Position numbers and translations under genes: made by a program
The notes under the pieces: generated by a model
Seen by the model: the letters and a program-made list of their open reading frames with translations, nothing else
Database searches by the model: none
Told to the model about the DNA's origin: nothing
Shown: positions 10,611 through 19,931 of the stretch, piece by piece
Layout of the letters: each line of letters starts with the position of its first letter
Numbering within the stretch: the stretch's first letter is position 1
NCBI RefSeq assembly: GCF_009862785.1
Contig: NZ_WWHU01000001.1
Location: forward strand, 1,922,001 to 1,986,000
Direction: 5' to 3'
Source of the DNA: Gordonia sp. SID5947
GTDB lineage: Bacteria; Actinomycetota; Actinomycetes; Mycobacteriales; Mycobacteriaceae
Length of the DNA stretch: 64,000 nucleotides

Positions 10611-11888
10611 ATGCGCCGATCCATACTGCCGGGTACGGAGATTGCGGGCGACGCCGCAAGCCCTGGTGACCGGGCCGGATCCGACGTCACCCGCGATCTC
10701 CCGGTGCCCACGGCTCGCAAAGAAGTCCTCGCGTCGTGGCAGCGTGCCATCGACACCGGGGCCGACGCCGGCAAACACGCCCCACGACATCTGCCGTCCG
10801 GCGAGGTCCACGAACGGCGACATGGCAACGCACTCGGTGACAGCGCGGACCGCATGCAGCGGGTGTTCGCCGAGACCGGTGACGACCCGGAGCTGCTCAT
10901 GGGTGTCTTTGACGCCGATGGTGTTCTGCTGTGGCGAGGCGGAACCTCGCGATGGTTGCGGGTCGCCGATCACCTCGAGCTCGTGGAGGGCAGCCGGTGG
11001 GACGAGGAATCCACCGCGACCACGGCGGTGGGCCTGGTCATGTCCGATCACCGGTCCATCCGGGTGGTCGGCCAAGAACACTTCAACCACGCCCTGCACG
11101 CGCTCTATTGCGCTGCCGCCCCGATACACGACCCGCGCACCGGAGACCTGACCGGAATCGTGTCTCTCGCCGGGCCGGTCGACGGCCTCCAGCCTTCGTC
11201 GACGGCTTTCGCGGCCAGCATGGCCGCGCTCGGCGAGCACGAGATCGCAGGCGCACATGCGCGATCTCTCGCCGAACTGCGCAAGCACGCCGGAGCGCGG
11301 CTGACCGGCATCCGAGGTCCGGCACTGCTGGTGGACCGCGACGGCTGGGTGGCCGACAGCCACGGGTGTACGGCGCCCGCCGCGGTGGCGGCGCCGATGG
11401 AGGACACCCACCAATTCGTTCCCGGGATCGGAACCTGTGTCGCCCAGCCGGTCGGCTGTGGTTGGCTCCTGCGACGCGTCGGCCCAGCGAATCCCGTTGT
11501 CGCCGAACTCGACCTGCGCGGCGAACCGACGTTGACCGTGGCCGGCGACGGCGATGACTGGCAGACCGTCCTGACCCGCAGGCACGCCCAGATCCTGCTC
11601 CTGCTGTCCGAGGCGTCGGAGTCCGGCCTCACCTCGGCCCGGTTGAGCAGACTGATCTTCGGCGATTCCGGCCATGTCGTGACGGTTCGCGCGGAGATGT
11701 CACGCCTGCGGCGCGCGGTCGGTGCGTTGCTCACCAGCCGGCCCTATCGGCTCGCTCCCGGCGTGACGCTCCACGTCTCCGAGAACGGATCTCCCGCCGA
11801 ATCAGGCGAGGCCTGGCTCACGACTCCTGGCGGCGTGCCAGAACGGCCTGATACAGCTCACGCCGGGAAGCACCGCCGCCTCGCGTGA
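10611..11888 (+). CDS. GAF-domain transcriptional regulator with C-terminal winged-helix-like region
   Basis: The 425-aa protein resembles actinobacterial GAF-domain sensory regulators. Residues ~85-190 form an AcoR-type GAF region (VFDADGVLLWRGG ... NHALHALYCAAAPIHDP ... GIVSLAGP). Residues ~320-395 look like an OmpR/SARP-type winged helix (RRHAQILLLLSEA, SARLSRLIFGD, VRAEMSRLRRAVG). Ligand and targets are unknown. The last 71 bp of the gene lie antisense to the 3' end of rsmI, so the final ~23 residues are encoded in an overlap and look like unstructured tail. Two palindromes upstream may be its operator. Confidence 0.72.
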   Translation: MRRSILPGTEIAGDAASPGDRAGSDVTRDLPVPTARKEVLASWQRAIDTGADAGKHAPRHLPSGEVHERRHGNALGDSADRMQRVFAETGDDPELLMGVFDADGVLLWRGGTSRWLRVADHLELVEGSRWDEESTATTAVGLVMSDHRSIRVVGQEHFNHALHALYCAAAPIHDPRTGDLTGIVSLAGPVDGLQPSSTAFAASMAALGEHEIAGAHARSLAELRKHAGARLTGIRGPALLVDRDGWVADSHGCTAPAAVAAPMEDTHQFVPGIGTCVAQPVGCGWLLRRVGPANPVVAELDLRGEPTLTVAGDGDDWQTVLTRRHAQILLLLSEASESGLTSARLSRLIFGDSGHVVTVRAEMSRLRRAVGALLTSRPYRLAPGVTLHVSENGSPAESGEAWLTTPGGVPERPDTAHAGKHRRLA

Positions 11889-12705
11889 CCTCCTGACACG
11901 CGTCCTTGAGGCGGGTGCCATCGGCCACCAGCGCTTCGACCTCCTCGACCAGGTCGGCCATGTCTCGGACCCGCGGCGTCCCGCCCGCGACAACCACGGT
12001 GATCTCACCCTTCACACCGTCGGCCGCCCAGTCGGCGAGCTCCGCGAGCGTTCCGCGGCGCACCTCCTCGTAGGTCTTGGTGAGTTCGCGGCACACCGCC
12101 GCACGGCGTTCTCCCCCGAGGACATCGGCGGCGTCCACGAGAGTGTCCGCGAGGCGGTGCGGCGACTCGAAGAAGACAGTGGTGCGCGGCTGGTCGAGCA
12201 GCGTCGTCAACCACTCCCGACGAGCACCGACACGCCGCGGGGCGAAACCGTCGAAGCAGAACCGCTCCGACGGCAACGCAGACACGGCGAGCGCCGTGGT
12301 CACCGCCGACGGTCCCGGCAGACAGGTGACACGCAGTCCTGCGTCGGCGCATGCGGCGACGAGCTTGAAGCCCGGATCGCTCACCGAGGGCATCCCCGCA
12401 TCGGTGATCAGCAGCACCGTCGAACCGGCGGCGATCGCGTCCACCAACGCCGGTGTGCGAGCCGCTTCGACCTGGTCGTAATAGCTCACCAGGCTGCCAC
12501 CGATCGCGACGTCGAGTGCGGACGCGAGATTGCGGGCACGGCGGGTGTCCTCGGCGGCCACGATGTCGGCCGTGGCGAGGGCTGCACGCAGCCGCGGTGA
12601 CGCATCACCGGCCTGGCCCATCGGCGTGGCCGCCAGTACGAGCCGACCGGCCTCGTCGTCTGCATGGCCTTCGGATCTGTCGACGGCTTCCCGGGAGTTC
12701 ATCAT
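11818..12705 (-). CDS. rsmI: 16S rRNA (cytidine1402-2'-O)-methyltransferase
   Basis: RsmI methylates the 2'-OH of C1402 in the decoding centre of 16S rRNA. The 295-aa tetrapyrrole-methylase-fold protein has LVLAATPMGQAGD, the VAAEDTRRAR motif, TDAGMPSVSDPG and LPGPSAVTTALAVSALP. Start ATG 12705 is one residue before a second ATG; the N-terminus is slightly longer than in E. coli. It is divergent from pmt with a very short gap, as in mycobacteria. Its 3' end overlaps the convergent GAF regulator gene by 71 bp. Confidence 0.94.
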   Translation of the reverse strand: MMNSREAVDRSEGHADDEAGRLVLAATPMGQAGDASPRLRAALATADIVAAEDTRRARNLASALDVAIGGSLVSYYDQVEAARTPALVDAIAAGSTVLLITDAGMPSVSDPGFKLVAACADAGLRVTCLPGPSAVTTALAVSALPSERFCFDGFAPRRVGARREWLTTLLDQPRTTVFFESPHRLADTLVDAADVLGGERRAAVCRELTKTYEEVRRGTLAELADWAADGVKGEITVVVAGGTPRVRDMADLVEEVEALVADGTRLKDACQEVTRGGGASRRELYQAVLARRQES

Positions 12706-12740
12706 CTGACAGCTTACGAGTGACCACTACGATCGGACGG

Positions 12741-14339
12741 GTGACCAACGCCGCCATCCTCGATCGAGGTCCCGCCGGGGATCGCGGCCCATCCGCCGAT
12801 CATGGACGCGCCGAGGATCTGGGCACCCGGCCGGGACCCGAGATCCCGACTCCGCTGTTCGGCGCCCCCGACCGTCGGCGCGGTCTCGTCGTCGGCCTCG
12901 TCATCGCCGCAATCGCCGCGGTGACCCGACTCTGGGGTCTGACACATCCCACCGACCAGGGCACCCCGGTCTTCGACGAAAAGCACTACGTCCCGCAGGG
13001 CTGGCAGGTACTGACCGGCGGAAATTGGATCGAGGACAACCCGGCCTATGGGCTCGTGGTGCACCCACCGGTGGGCAAATGGCTGCTGGCGGCCGGCGAG
13101 TCGGTCTTCGGCTACGGCCCCGTCGGCTGGCGGATCGCGCCGGCGATCGCCGGGATCGCGATCATCGTGATGATCTATTGCGTGGTCCGGCGCATGGCGC
13201 GCTCCACCCTGGTCGGCGCCATCGCCGGCCTCTTCGCGATCTGCGACAGCGTTCTGTTCGTCCAGGCCCGCATGGGCATGCTCGACATCTTCCAGGCGGT
13301 CTTCGTCGTCGCCGCCTTCACCGCGCTCATCGCCGACCGCGATCAGGTGCGGGCACGGATGCATCGCGTCTGGGTCGAGGGCCGGATGGGTGACAGTGAT
13401 CACGGCCCCCGGTTCGGGTTCCGCTGGTATCGCTTCACCGCCGGCGTGATGCTCGGGCTGGCATGTGGCACAAAGTGGTCGGGCATCTATTTCGTGGTCT
13501 TCTTCGCCCTGCTCGCCATCGGTTTCGACGTCGCGGCCCGCAAGGCGTATCACGTCCGTCGTCCGTGGCTCGGCGTGCTGCGCCGCGACCTGATCCCGTC
13601 CGGCCTGAGTCTCGCCGTGATGCCGGTGCTCATCTATCTCGCCACGTTCATCCCCTGGTTCAACAGCGAGACCGCCGTGTACCGCTACGAGGTCGGCAAC
13701 CAGATCGGCGTCGACGGACCCTTCGCATGGGTTCCGGGCGCGTGGCGTTCGCTGTGGTTCTACGAGGCGGGCATCCTGCAATTCCATGCGGGCCTGACCA
13801 ATTCCGCGGGCAACCATCACCCGTGGGAATCGAAGCCCTGGACGTGGCCGATGAGCCTGCGGCCCATGCTCTACGCCATCGAGAACGGACCCGATCAGTG
13901 CGGCGGCGGTGAATGCATCCGCGCGCAGATGCTGATCGGTTCACCGGCGCTGTGGTGGCTGGCGCTGCCGATGCTCGCCTGGGGCCTGTGGCGCTTCCTG
14001 GTCCGCCGGGACTGGCGCTACGCCGCGGTGATCACCGGGTATGCCGCGGGTTACCTGCCCTGGTTCACCGACCTCGACCGCCAGATGTACTTCTTCTACG
14101 CAACCGTGATGGCGCCCTTCCTGGTGATGGGGCTGGCCCTGTGCACCGGCGACCTGTTGCGGGCCGCGACCGCGACGGCGAGAGCGCGCCCGGAAAAGCG
14201 CACTCTCGCAATCCTCGTCGTGGCGATCTACATCGGGCTCGTGGTGGCCAACTTCATCTGGTTGTGGCCGATCCTCACGGCAAGTGCGATCTCCCCGGCT
14301 CAGTGGCATCAGCAGATCTGGCTTCCGAGCTGGGGCTGA
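12741..14339 (+). CDS. pmt: dolichyl/polyprenyl-phosphate-mannose protein O-mannosyltransferase
   Basis: Pmt transfers mannose from polyprenyl-phosphate mannose to secreted proteins at the plasma membrane. The ~532-aa integral membrane protein carries the catalytic acidic pair in PVFDEKHYVPQ, the HPPVGKWL loop, GNHHPWESKPWTWP and about eleven hydrophobic helices. It matches the M. tuberculosis Rv1002c layout closely, including the neighbouring rsmI. Start is either GTG 12741 or GTG 12720; both lie in the short divergent gap. The 3' end overlaps the convergent BCCT gene by 65 bp. Confidence 0.93.
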   Translation: MTNAAILDRGPAGDRGPSADHGRAEDLGTRPGPEIPTPLFGAPDRRRGLVVGLVIAAIAAVTRLWGLTHPTDQGTPVFDEKHYVPQGWQVLTGGNWIEDNPAYGLVVHPPVGKWLLAAGESVFGYGPVGWRIAPAIAGIAIIVMIYCVVRRMARSTLVGAIAGLFAICDSVLFVQARMGMLDIFQAVFVVAAFTALIADRDQVRARMHRVWVEGRMGDSDHGPRFGFRWYRFTAGVMLGLACGTKWSGIYFVVFFALLAIGFDVAARKAYHVRRPWLGVLRRDLIPSGLSLAVMPVLIYLATFIPWFNSETAVYRYEVGNQIGVDGPFAWVPGAWRSLWFYEAGILQFHAGLTNSAGNHHPWESKPWTWPMSLRPMLYAIENGPDQCGGGECIRAQMLIGSPALWWLALPMLAWGLWRFLVRRDWRYAAVITGYAAGYLPWFTDLDRQMYFFYATVMAPFLVMGLALCTGDLLRAATATARARPEKRTLAILVVAIYIGLVVANFIWLWPILTASAISPAQWHQQIWLPSWG

Positions 14340-15981
14340 TCGGCTCCTCGACGACCACCGGTTGTTCGACGTAACCGCCGACGGCGGAGAACTCGCTCGT
14401 CGCGATCTCGGTGGCCTGCTGCCGGATGTGCTCGTCGATCTCCTCGCGCAACTCCATCCGCGCAACGATCAGCGGATCGCGGCGCAGATCACGGAACAGC
14501 GCGAAACACATCAGGATCATCACCACCACGAACGGCAGCGCAGCGATGATCGCCATCTGCTGCAACCCGGTCAGTCCGTCGTCGCCGCTGATGGCCAGGA
14601 GCAGGGCGGCCACGGAACCGGTGGACACACCCCAGAAGACGGTCAGCCATCTCGGTGGATCGTGGGCCCCGCGATGGCTGAGCGAACCCATCACGATCGA
14701 TGCGGAGTCGGCGCCCGACACGAAGAAGATCGCCACCAGCAACATGACGAGCGCGGAGGCGACCGCGGTCCACGGAAGATTGCCCAACACATCGAACAGC
14801 GTGGCCTCGCTGTCGTCCACCGGCAGGTTCAGTCCGTCTGTCTCCTGTCGTATCGCGGTGCCGCCGAAGATGCAGAACCAGACCAGCGACACGGTGGTCG
14901 GCACCACCATCACACCGATCACGAACTCGCGGATGGTGCGACCCTTGCTGATCTTCGCCAGGAACAACCCGACGAACGGGGTCCACGAAACCCACCATGC
15001 CCAGTAGAAGATCGTCCACGAGGCCAGCCATTCCTGACCGTCGGCGTCGACCGTCGCTCCCGAACGTGCCGAGAAACTGGGGATGTCGTTGAGATAGGCA
15101 CCCAGGGTGGTGGGCATCAGATTCAGGACGAACACCGTCGGTCCGACCACGAAGACGAAGATCGCCAGCAGGAGTGCGAGCACCATGTTGATGTTGGACA
15201 GCCACTGGATACCGCGGGCGATACCGGAGACGGCCGATGCGACGAAGGCCGCCGTCAGCACCGCGATCACCGTGACCAAGAGCATCGTCGACGGCTCGTC
15301 CACCCAGCCGACCTTCACCAGCCCCGACCCGATCTGCAGCGCGCCCAGACCGAGGGAGGCAACCGTGCCGAACAACGTCGCGAAGATCGCCAGGATGTCG
15401 ATCACCTTGCCGATCGGCCCGTTCTCACGGCCACCGAGCAACGGCGCGAAGACTGCACTGATCAACTGGCCGCGCCCACACCGATACGTGCTGTAAGCAA
15501 TTGCGAGGCCCACGACCGCATACATCGCCCACGGATGAAAACCCCAGTGGAACATGGTGGTGGCCATGGCGATCTGTACGTCGCGCGCATCGTATCCGGG
15601 AGGTGCGTTGACGAAGTGGAACAGCGGCTCGTATGCACCGAAGAACATGAGGCCGATCCCCATGCCGGCGCTGAACATCATGGCGATCCAACTGATCGTC
15701 CGGTATTCGGGTTTGTCGCCGTCGTGACCGAGGGGGATGCGGCCGTATTTGCTGGCCGCCAGGTACACGGCGAACACCACGAAGAAGGTCGCCGACAAGA
15801 TGAACAACCAGCCCATGTTGTCGGTGATCCATCCGAGGGCGTTGGAACTCGAGGCGTTGAGGCTCTCGGAGTCGGCCACGCCCCACACGACAAAACTGAG
15901 GACGATGGCGGCGGTGATCCCGAAAACCCATGGATCGAGACCCACCCGCGACTTTCTGACCGCTTTCTGTTCCGTCGTCAC
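14275..15981 (-). CDS. BCCT family osmolyte/betaine transporter
   Basis: Sodium- or proton-coupled uptake of betaine, choline, carnitine or ectoine, usually for osmoprotection. The 568-aa protein has twelve membrane segments and the family signatures GMGIGLMFFGAYEPLFHF and WTIFYWAWWVSWTPFVGLFLA (split here by family numbering, TM8 tryptophan motif). The cytosolic C-terminal tail (~60 aa, acidic and Ser/Pro-rich at the end) resembles the regulatory tail of BetP. Substrate is not predictable. Its last 65 bp are antisense to the end of pmt. Confidence 0.9.
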   Translation of the reverse strand: MTTEQKAVRKSRVGLDPWVFGITAAIVLSFVVWGVADSESLNASSSNALGWITDNMGWLFILSATFFVVFAVYLAASKYGRIPLGHDGDKPEYRTISWIAMMFSAGMGIGLMFFGAYEPLFHFVNAPPGYDARDVQIAMATTMFHWGFHPWAMYAVVGLAIAYSTYRCGRGQLISAVFAPLLGGRENGPIGKVIDILAIFATLFGTVASLGLGALQIGSGLVKVGWVDEPSTMLLVTVIAVLTAAFVASAVSGIARGIQWLSNINMVLALLLAIFVFVVGPTVFVLNLMPTTLGAYLNDIPSFSARSGATVDADGQEWLASWTIFYWAWWVSWTPFVGLFLAKISKGRTIREFVIGVMVVPTTVSLVWFCIFGGTAIRQETDGLNLPVDDSEATLFDVLGNLPWTAVASALVMLLVAIFFVSGADSASIVMGSLSHRGAHDPPRWLTVFWGVSTGSVAALLLAISGDDGLTGLQQMAIIAALPFVVVMILMCFALFRDLRRDPLIVARMELREEIDEHIRQQATEIATSEFSAVGGYVEQPVVVEEPISPSSEARSADATEPGRSHLP

Positions 15982-16013
15982 CAGTCAACACAACCAAAGG
16001 TTGATGCAGGTTC

Positions 16014-16391
16014 TCAACCCGAATGGGTAGCCTGTGTCACCAATGTGACTATTGTGGCGTCGTCCAGACCGAGGTCACGGAGCGATCTCACGTGTTCGAC
16101 GGTGGCCTGCTGCGCCCGGTCGAGCGTCGCGTCCCGACCCGACTTGATGAACGAGCCGTGCCGCCCACGGGTCTCGATGACTCCCGCCGCCTCCAGTTCC
16201 CGATAGCTCCGCGCCACGGTGTTGGCCGCCAGGCCCAGATCCGCGGCGAGCCGGCGGACCGTGGGAATCCGCTCCCCGACCAGCAGCTCCCCACGTCCGA
16301 TGAGCTCGATGACACCGTTGCGGACCTGCTCGAACGGCGGCTCGGCACCATCGGGATCGATCGTCAACAACGTCGACAGATCTGCGGACAC
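16014..16391 (-). CDS. GntR family regulator, YtrA-like short form
   Basis: A 125-aa transcription factor consisting almost only of a GntR winged helix (VRNGVIELIGRGELLVGERIP, TVRRLAADLGLAANTVARSYRELE, VIETRGRHGSFI) plus a short dimerisation helix, the YtrA subfamily layout. YtrA regulators normally control nearby membrane transporters. It lies 12 bp downstream of arcA on the same strand and just upstream of the BCCT gene, so it may regulate either; direction cannot be decided from sequence. Confidence 0.85.
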   Translation of the reverse strand: MSADLSTLLTIDPDGAEPPFEQVRNGVIELIGRGELLVGERIPTVRRLAADLGLAANTVARSYRELEAAGVIETRGRHGSFIKSGRDATLDRAQQATVEHVRSLRDLGLDDATIVTLVTQATHSG

Positions 16392-16403
16392 GGTCGGCTC
16401 CCT

Positions 16404-17630
16404 TCAGACCTCGTCGCGGGCGAGTGGACACGACATGCATCGAGGTCCGCCGCGACCGGACCCGAGCTCTCTGCCTTCGATCTCGAGCACCTCGATCCCC
16501 GAATCACGAAGGCGCTGATTCGTCTCGACATTCCGGTTGTAGGAGACGACCGTCCCGGGCGCGACGGCGAGAGTGTTGTTGCCGTCGTCCCACTGTTCAC
16601 GTTCGGCGGTGATCGGATCGAGGCCGGTGTCGATCACCCGGAGCTTCTCGATCTCCATGGCGTCGGCGGCGGCCTCGACGAACGGGCGGGAACCGGTCAC
16701 CTCGACGGCACCGTCGAGGTGACGCAAGGTGAACGCCGACATCGATTCCGCGATGTTCGGGTACATCACCACCGCATCCACATCCACCATCGTGCACACC
16801 GTGTCGAGGTGCATGAACGCACGTTCCTGCCGGATCGGAACGGCGAGCACCGTGTGTGCCAGACCATCATCGAACAGACTGCGCGCCAAGGCTTCCGCAC
16901 CCGCCGGCGTGGTCCGCTCCCCCACCCCCACCGCGACGACGCCAGGCGTCAGCAACAGCACGTCACCACCCTCGACCGGCGCCACCTGGGATTCGTAGGC
17001 GCGGCGGGCACCGGTGAACCGGGGGTGATGCGCGTAGATCAGATCGGTGAGCGACGTCTCCCGTACGCGCGCCGGAAGTGCCAGTGACGTGATCGCGAAT
17101 CGCGGGCCGATCCAGAACGAACTGTCCCGGGTGAACAGCAGATTGGGCAGCGGTTCGATCGCGAACTCAGGGCCGTGGTGCATCCGGCGCACCAGCGACG
17201 ACGAGGCCGCCGCCGGGGTGACCGGGAGCTCGTCGAAGGTCATCCCGGCGGTCAGCACGTGCGCGAGCTCCGCTGCGGGCAGTCCACGCAGGTGCCGGGC
17301 CAGGTCGTCGGCGAGGTGGTTGCCGAGTCGTCGCGCACTGACCGCGGCCGCGATGCCCTGGATACGAGCCGCACCACTGTGCTCGATGGTCTCGGTGAGC
17401 AGGTCTCCGAGCAAGAAGACGTCGACGCCGTTAGCACGCAGGAGTTCGGCGAACGCATCATGCTCCTCCTGCGCGCGGGTCACCCACGGCAGACCGTCGA
17501 ACAGCAACTGATCGTTGTTGCGCGGGGTGAGGCGCCGCAATTCGTCACCCGGCCGATGCAGCATCACCGCCCGCAACCTGCCCACCTCGGAGGTCGATCC
17601 CAGGGCATAGCCGGCGGCGCTGCTGCTCAT
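16404..17630 (-). CDS. arcA: arginine deiminase
   Basis: Hydrolyses arginine to citrulline and ammonia. The 408-aa sequence has the family motifs [22 protein letters not shown] (catalytic His), [12 protein letters not shown] and the C-terminal nucleophile Cys398 in [15 protein letters not shown]. The partner genes of the arginine deiminase pathway (ornithine carbamoyltransferase, carbamate kinase) are absent from the window, as is also the case for the lone arcA of M. tuberculosis. ATG 17630 is a good start. Probably co-transcribed with the GntR gene. Confidence 0.94.
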   Translation of the reverse strand: MSSSAAGYALGSTSEVGRLRAVMLHRPGDELRRLTPRNNDQLLFDGLPWVTRAQEEHDAFAELLRANGVDVFLLGDLLTETIEHSGAARIQGIAAAVSARRLGNHLADDLARHLRGLPAAELAHVLTAGMTFDELPVTPAAASSSLVRRMHHGPEFAIEPLPNLLFTRDSSFWIGPRFAITSLALPARVRETSLTDLIYAHHPRFTGARRAYESQVAPVEGGDVLLLTPGVVAVGVGERTTPAGAEALARSLFDDGLAHTVLAVPIRQERAFMHLDTVCTMVDVDAVVMYPNIAESMSAFTLRHLDGAVEVTGSRPFVEAAADAMEIEKLRVIDTGLDPITAEREQWDDGNNTLAVAPGTVVSYNRNVETNQRLRDSGIEVLEIEGRELGSGRGGPRCMSCPLARDEV

Positions 17631-17676
17631 GTGTCAACGGTAATCCGTCGCAGGCGATCTCACCCGCCCACGCGCG

Positions 17677-18900
17677 TTACCGGTCCGTGTCGCGTTCCAC
17701 CTCGGTGAGGTGGGGGCCGCCGCCCGTGACGGCGGGAGCGGTCTCGGCCGCCACGCACCACAGTCCGAAAGCAATCGCGGTGACCGCGCCCGTGAGCAGG
17801 AAGGCAGGCGCGAAGCCGGCCCGATCGGCGACGAAACCCACGATGATCGGTCCGCTGACAGCACCGAGATCCGACGACATGCCGTAGGCGGCGAGCGCCG
17901 ACCCGCCCTGCTGCCGATTGCCGAGGACGTCGGCGAGAGCGGCCTGATGGGTGGGCGCGAACAGGCCGGAACCGGCGCCCGCGGCAAGGCACAGCACCAG
18001 CGCGATCAACAGATTGGGCGCCAGACCGAGCGCTGCGGTGGCCACCGCGGCGATTGCCAGGCCCGGCAACATCACCGGCCTGCGGCCGAGACTGTCGGAC
18101 AGTCGTCCCGCGACCACGATGGCCGCGACGTTGCCCACGGCGAACACCGCGAGCGCGACACCGGCCATCGCGGCGCCTTCGTCGAGGCCGTCGGTGATGA
18201 ACAACGGCACCACCGCAACCCGCACCCCCATCGAGGCCCAGCCCTGCACGAAGTTCGACGACAGGATCGCGCGGTAGGTGCTGTCGCGCAACGCGCTACG
18301 GAAGCTCACCACCCCGGCCGGAGCCCCACCCGAGGGATCGGGCCGGCCGCCCTGGTCACGCAGCTGGGTGGCGACCACCACGGAGGCGATCAACAGCGCG
18401 ATCGAATACACCACGAACGGCATCCGCAGGCCGAAACCGACCAGCGCACTACCGATCAGAGGTCCGGTGATGTTGCCGATCAGAAACCCGGCCGAGAAGT
18501 AGCCGGACACCCGCCCACGAATGTCCCCCGGCGACATGCGGATCAGCAGAGCCATCGCGGAGACGGTGAACATCGTCGAACCGATGCCGCCTGCGGCACG
18601 GAACAAGAGCAACTGCCAATAGGTTTGGGCGAACGCACAGGCAAAGGTGCTCGCCGCGACGATCAACAGTCCGATCAGATAGATCCGCCGCTCACCGAAG
18701 ATGGTGACCAGCCGTCCCGTCGTCGGTGCGAAGAGCAGGCGCATGACCGCGAACGCGGAGACGACCGCCGACGCCGCGGTGAAGCTGACATTGAAGCTGC
18801 GCGCAAAGGCGGGCAGCGCGGGCGCGATCAATCCGTATCCCAGCGCGATGACGACGTTCGCAGCCAGCAGCACCCAGATCCCGCGGGGAATCTGTCTCAT
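17677..18900 (-). CDS. MFS transporter, drug-efflux (DHA1-like) type
   Basis: A 407-aa protein with twelve predicted hydrophobic helices. The motif A loop is present as FAPTTGRLVTIFGERR after TM2 and repeated as VVAGRLSDSLGRRP after TM8; motif C-like glycines occur in TM5 (GYFSAGFLIGNITGPLIG). These are features of the DHA1 efflux family. No adjacent regulator defines a substrate. It is followed closely by arcA and preceded by a patatin gene 10 bp upstream on the same strand. Confidence 0.87.
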   Translation of the reverse strand: MRQIPRGIWVLLAANVVIALGYGLIAPALPAFARSFNVSFTAASAVVSAFAVMRLLFAPTTGRLVTIFGERRIYLIGLLIVAASTFACAFAQTYWQLLLFRAAGGIGSTMFTVSAMALLIRMSPGDIRGRVSGYFSAGFLIGNITGPLIGSALVGFGLRMPFVVYSIALLIASVVVATQLRDQGGRPDPSGGAPAGVVSFRSALRDSTYRAILSSNFVQGWASMGVRVAVVPLFITDGLDEGAAMAGVALAVFAVGNVAAIVVAGRLSDSLGRRPVMLPGLAIAAVATAALGLAPNLLIALVLCLAAGAGSGLFAPTHQAALADVLGNRQQGGSALAAYGMSSDLGAVSGPIIVGFVADRAGFAPAFLLTGAVTAIAFGLWCVAAETAPAVTGGGPHLTEVERDTDR

Positions 18901-18910
18901 GTTCGTGTCC

Positions 18911-19861
18911 TCACAAGGTCAACTCTGGGAGTTGGTCGAGCGCCTCGGCGGTCCGCGACCGCCCGAGCGTGATCATCTCGGACGCCTTGTGGAAGTCGAG
19001 GGTGCGCACCGACTTCCGCGGTATCCGGATCAGGATGTCGGGTGGGTAACCGGCCACCTGATAACGGGTGAGCGCCTCCTGCATGATGTCGAGAGACCGG
19101 CTGAGCACCTCGATTCGGCCCATCCGGGTCGGCTCGGCGTCGGGCTCGGTGGCCGCCGCGTCCGACCGGAGTTCCTCGCCACCGGAGGATTCCATCCCGA
19201 ACCGGTCCCGGACAGACCTGACGAAATCGCTGTCGAGGATGGGCGCGACGTTGCGGCGCAGGAGTCGCTTGGTCTTGGGTTCGCGGGTGGCGCCCTGCTC
19301 CGGACCGCCGTCGGCACCGAGCACCACCCCGATCGTGACGTCGCTGGCGACCCCCGACGTCGGGGCGACCGGGAGCGGATCGAGGATGCCGCCGTCGGCG
19401 AGCAGGCGCCCACCGTGGTCGTGGGGGCTGATGACGCCGGGAATCGCGATCGAGGCCCGGATGGCCTCGACGACCGGGCCACGCTGGAACCAGACCGCGC
19501 GGCCCACGTCGAGGTCGGTGGCCACGGCGGTGAAAGGGGTCGGCAGCTCTTCGATCCGGGCGTCGCCGAGGATCTCCCGCACCCTCGACAAGATGCGCTC
19601 AGCACCGATCACGCCGGGCTTGGAAAGCGATACATCCATCAGCCGTACGACGTCGAGTTGTGAAAGGCCGGTGATCCAGTCGACGTAGTCGTCGAGCTTG
19701 CCGGCACAGTACAGACCACCGACCAAGGCGCCCATCGACGATCCGGCGACGGTGACCACCTCGAACCCGCGTGCCTCGAGCTCGGCGATCACCCCGATGT
19801 GCGCGTAGCCGCGTGCCCCGCCGCTGCCGAGGGCAAGCGCGACGCGGGTGGGTCTGGCCAT
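18911..19861 (-). CDS. patatin-like phospholipase
   Basis: Serine-aspartate dyad lipid acyl hydrolase. The oxyanion loop is GSGGARG (residues 12-18) and the nucleophile elbow is GSSMG with Ser42; the catalytic aspartate is in LLADGGILDPLP. The C-terminal ~100 residues (after VLGADGG) are a basic then acidic region lacking recognisable domains. 316 aa is typical for the RssA-like bacterial group. ATG 19861. Ten bases separate it from the downstream MFS gene, suggesting one transcript. Confidence 0.9.
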   Translation of the reverse strand: MARPTRVALALGSGGARGYAHIGVIAELEARGFEVVTVAGSSMGALVGGLYCAGKLDDYVDWITGLSQLDVVRLMDVSLSKPGVIGAERILSRVREILGDARIEELPTPFTAVATDLDVGRAVWFQRGPVVEAIRASIAIPGVISPHDHGGRLLADGGILDPLPVAPTSGVASDVTIGVVLGADGGPEQGATREPKTKRLLRRNVAPILDSDFVRSVRDRFGMESSGGEELRSDAAATEPDAEPTRMGRIEVLSRSLDIMQEALTRYQVAGYPPDILIRIPRKSVRTLDFHKASEMITLGRSRTAEALDQLPELTL

Positions 19862-19931
19862 GGTCCGAGCCTATCGAGCGGCACGAACGCGCCGTCGACG
19901 CCCCGCCCACGCGCGACGGCACCGACCGGCG

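Noticed and set aside
12714-13820. 368-codon minus-strand frame
   Set aside because: Antisense to pmt; acidic/His-rich composition and no homology-like motifs.
14284-16206. 640-codon plus-strand frame
   Set aside because: Antisense to the BCCT gene; His/Arg/Gln-rich shadow.
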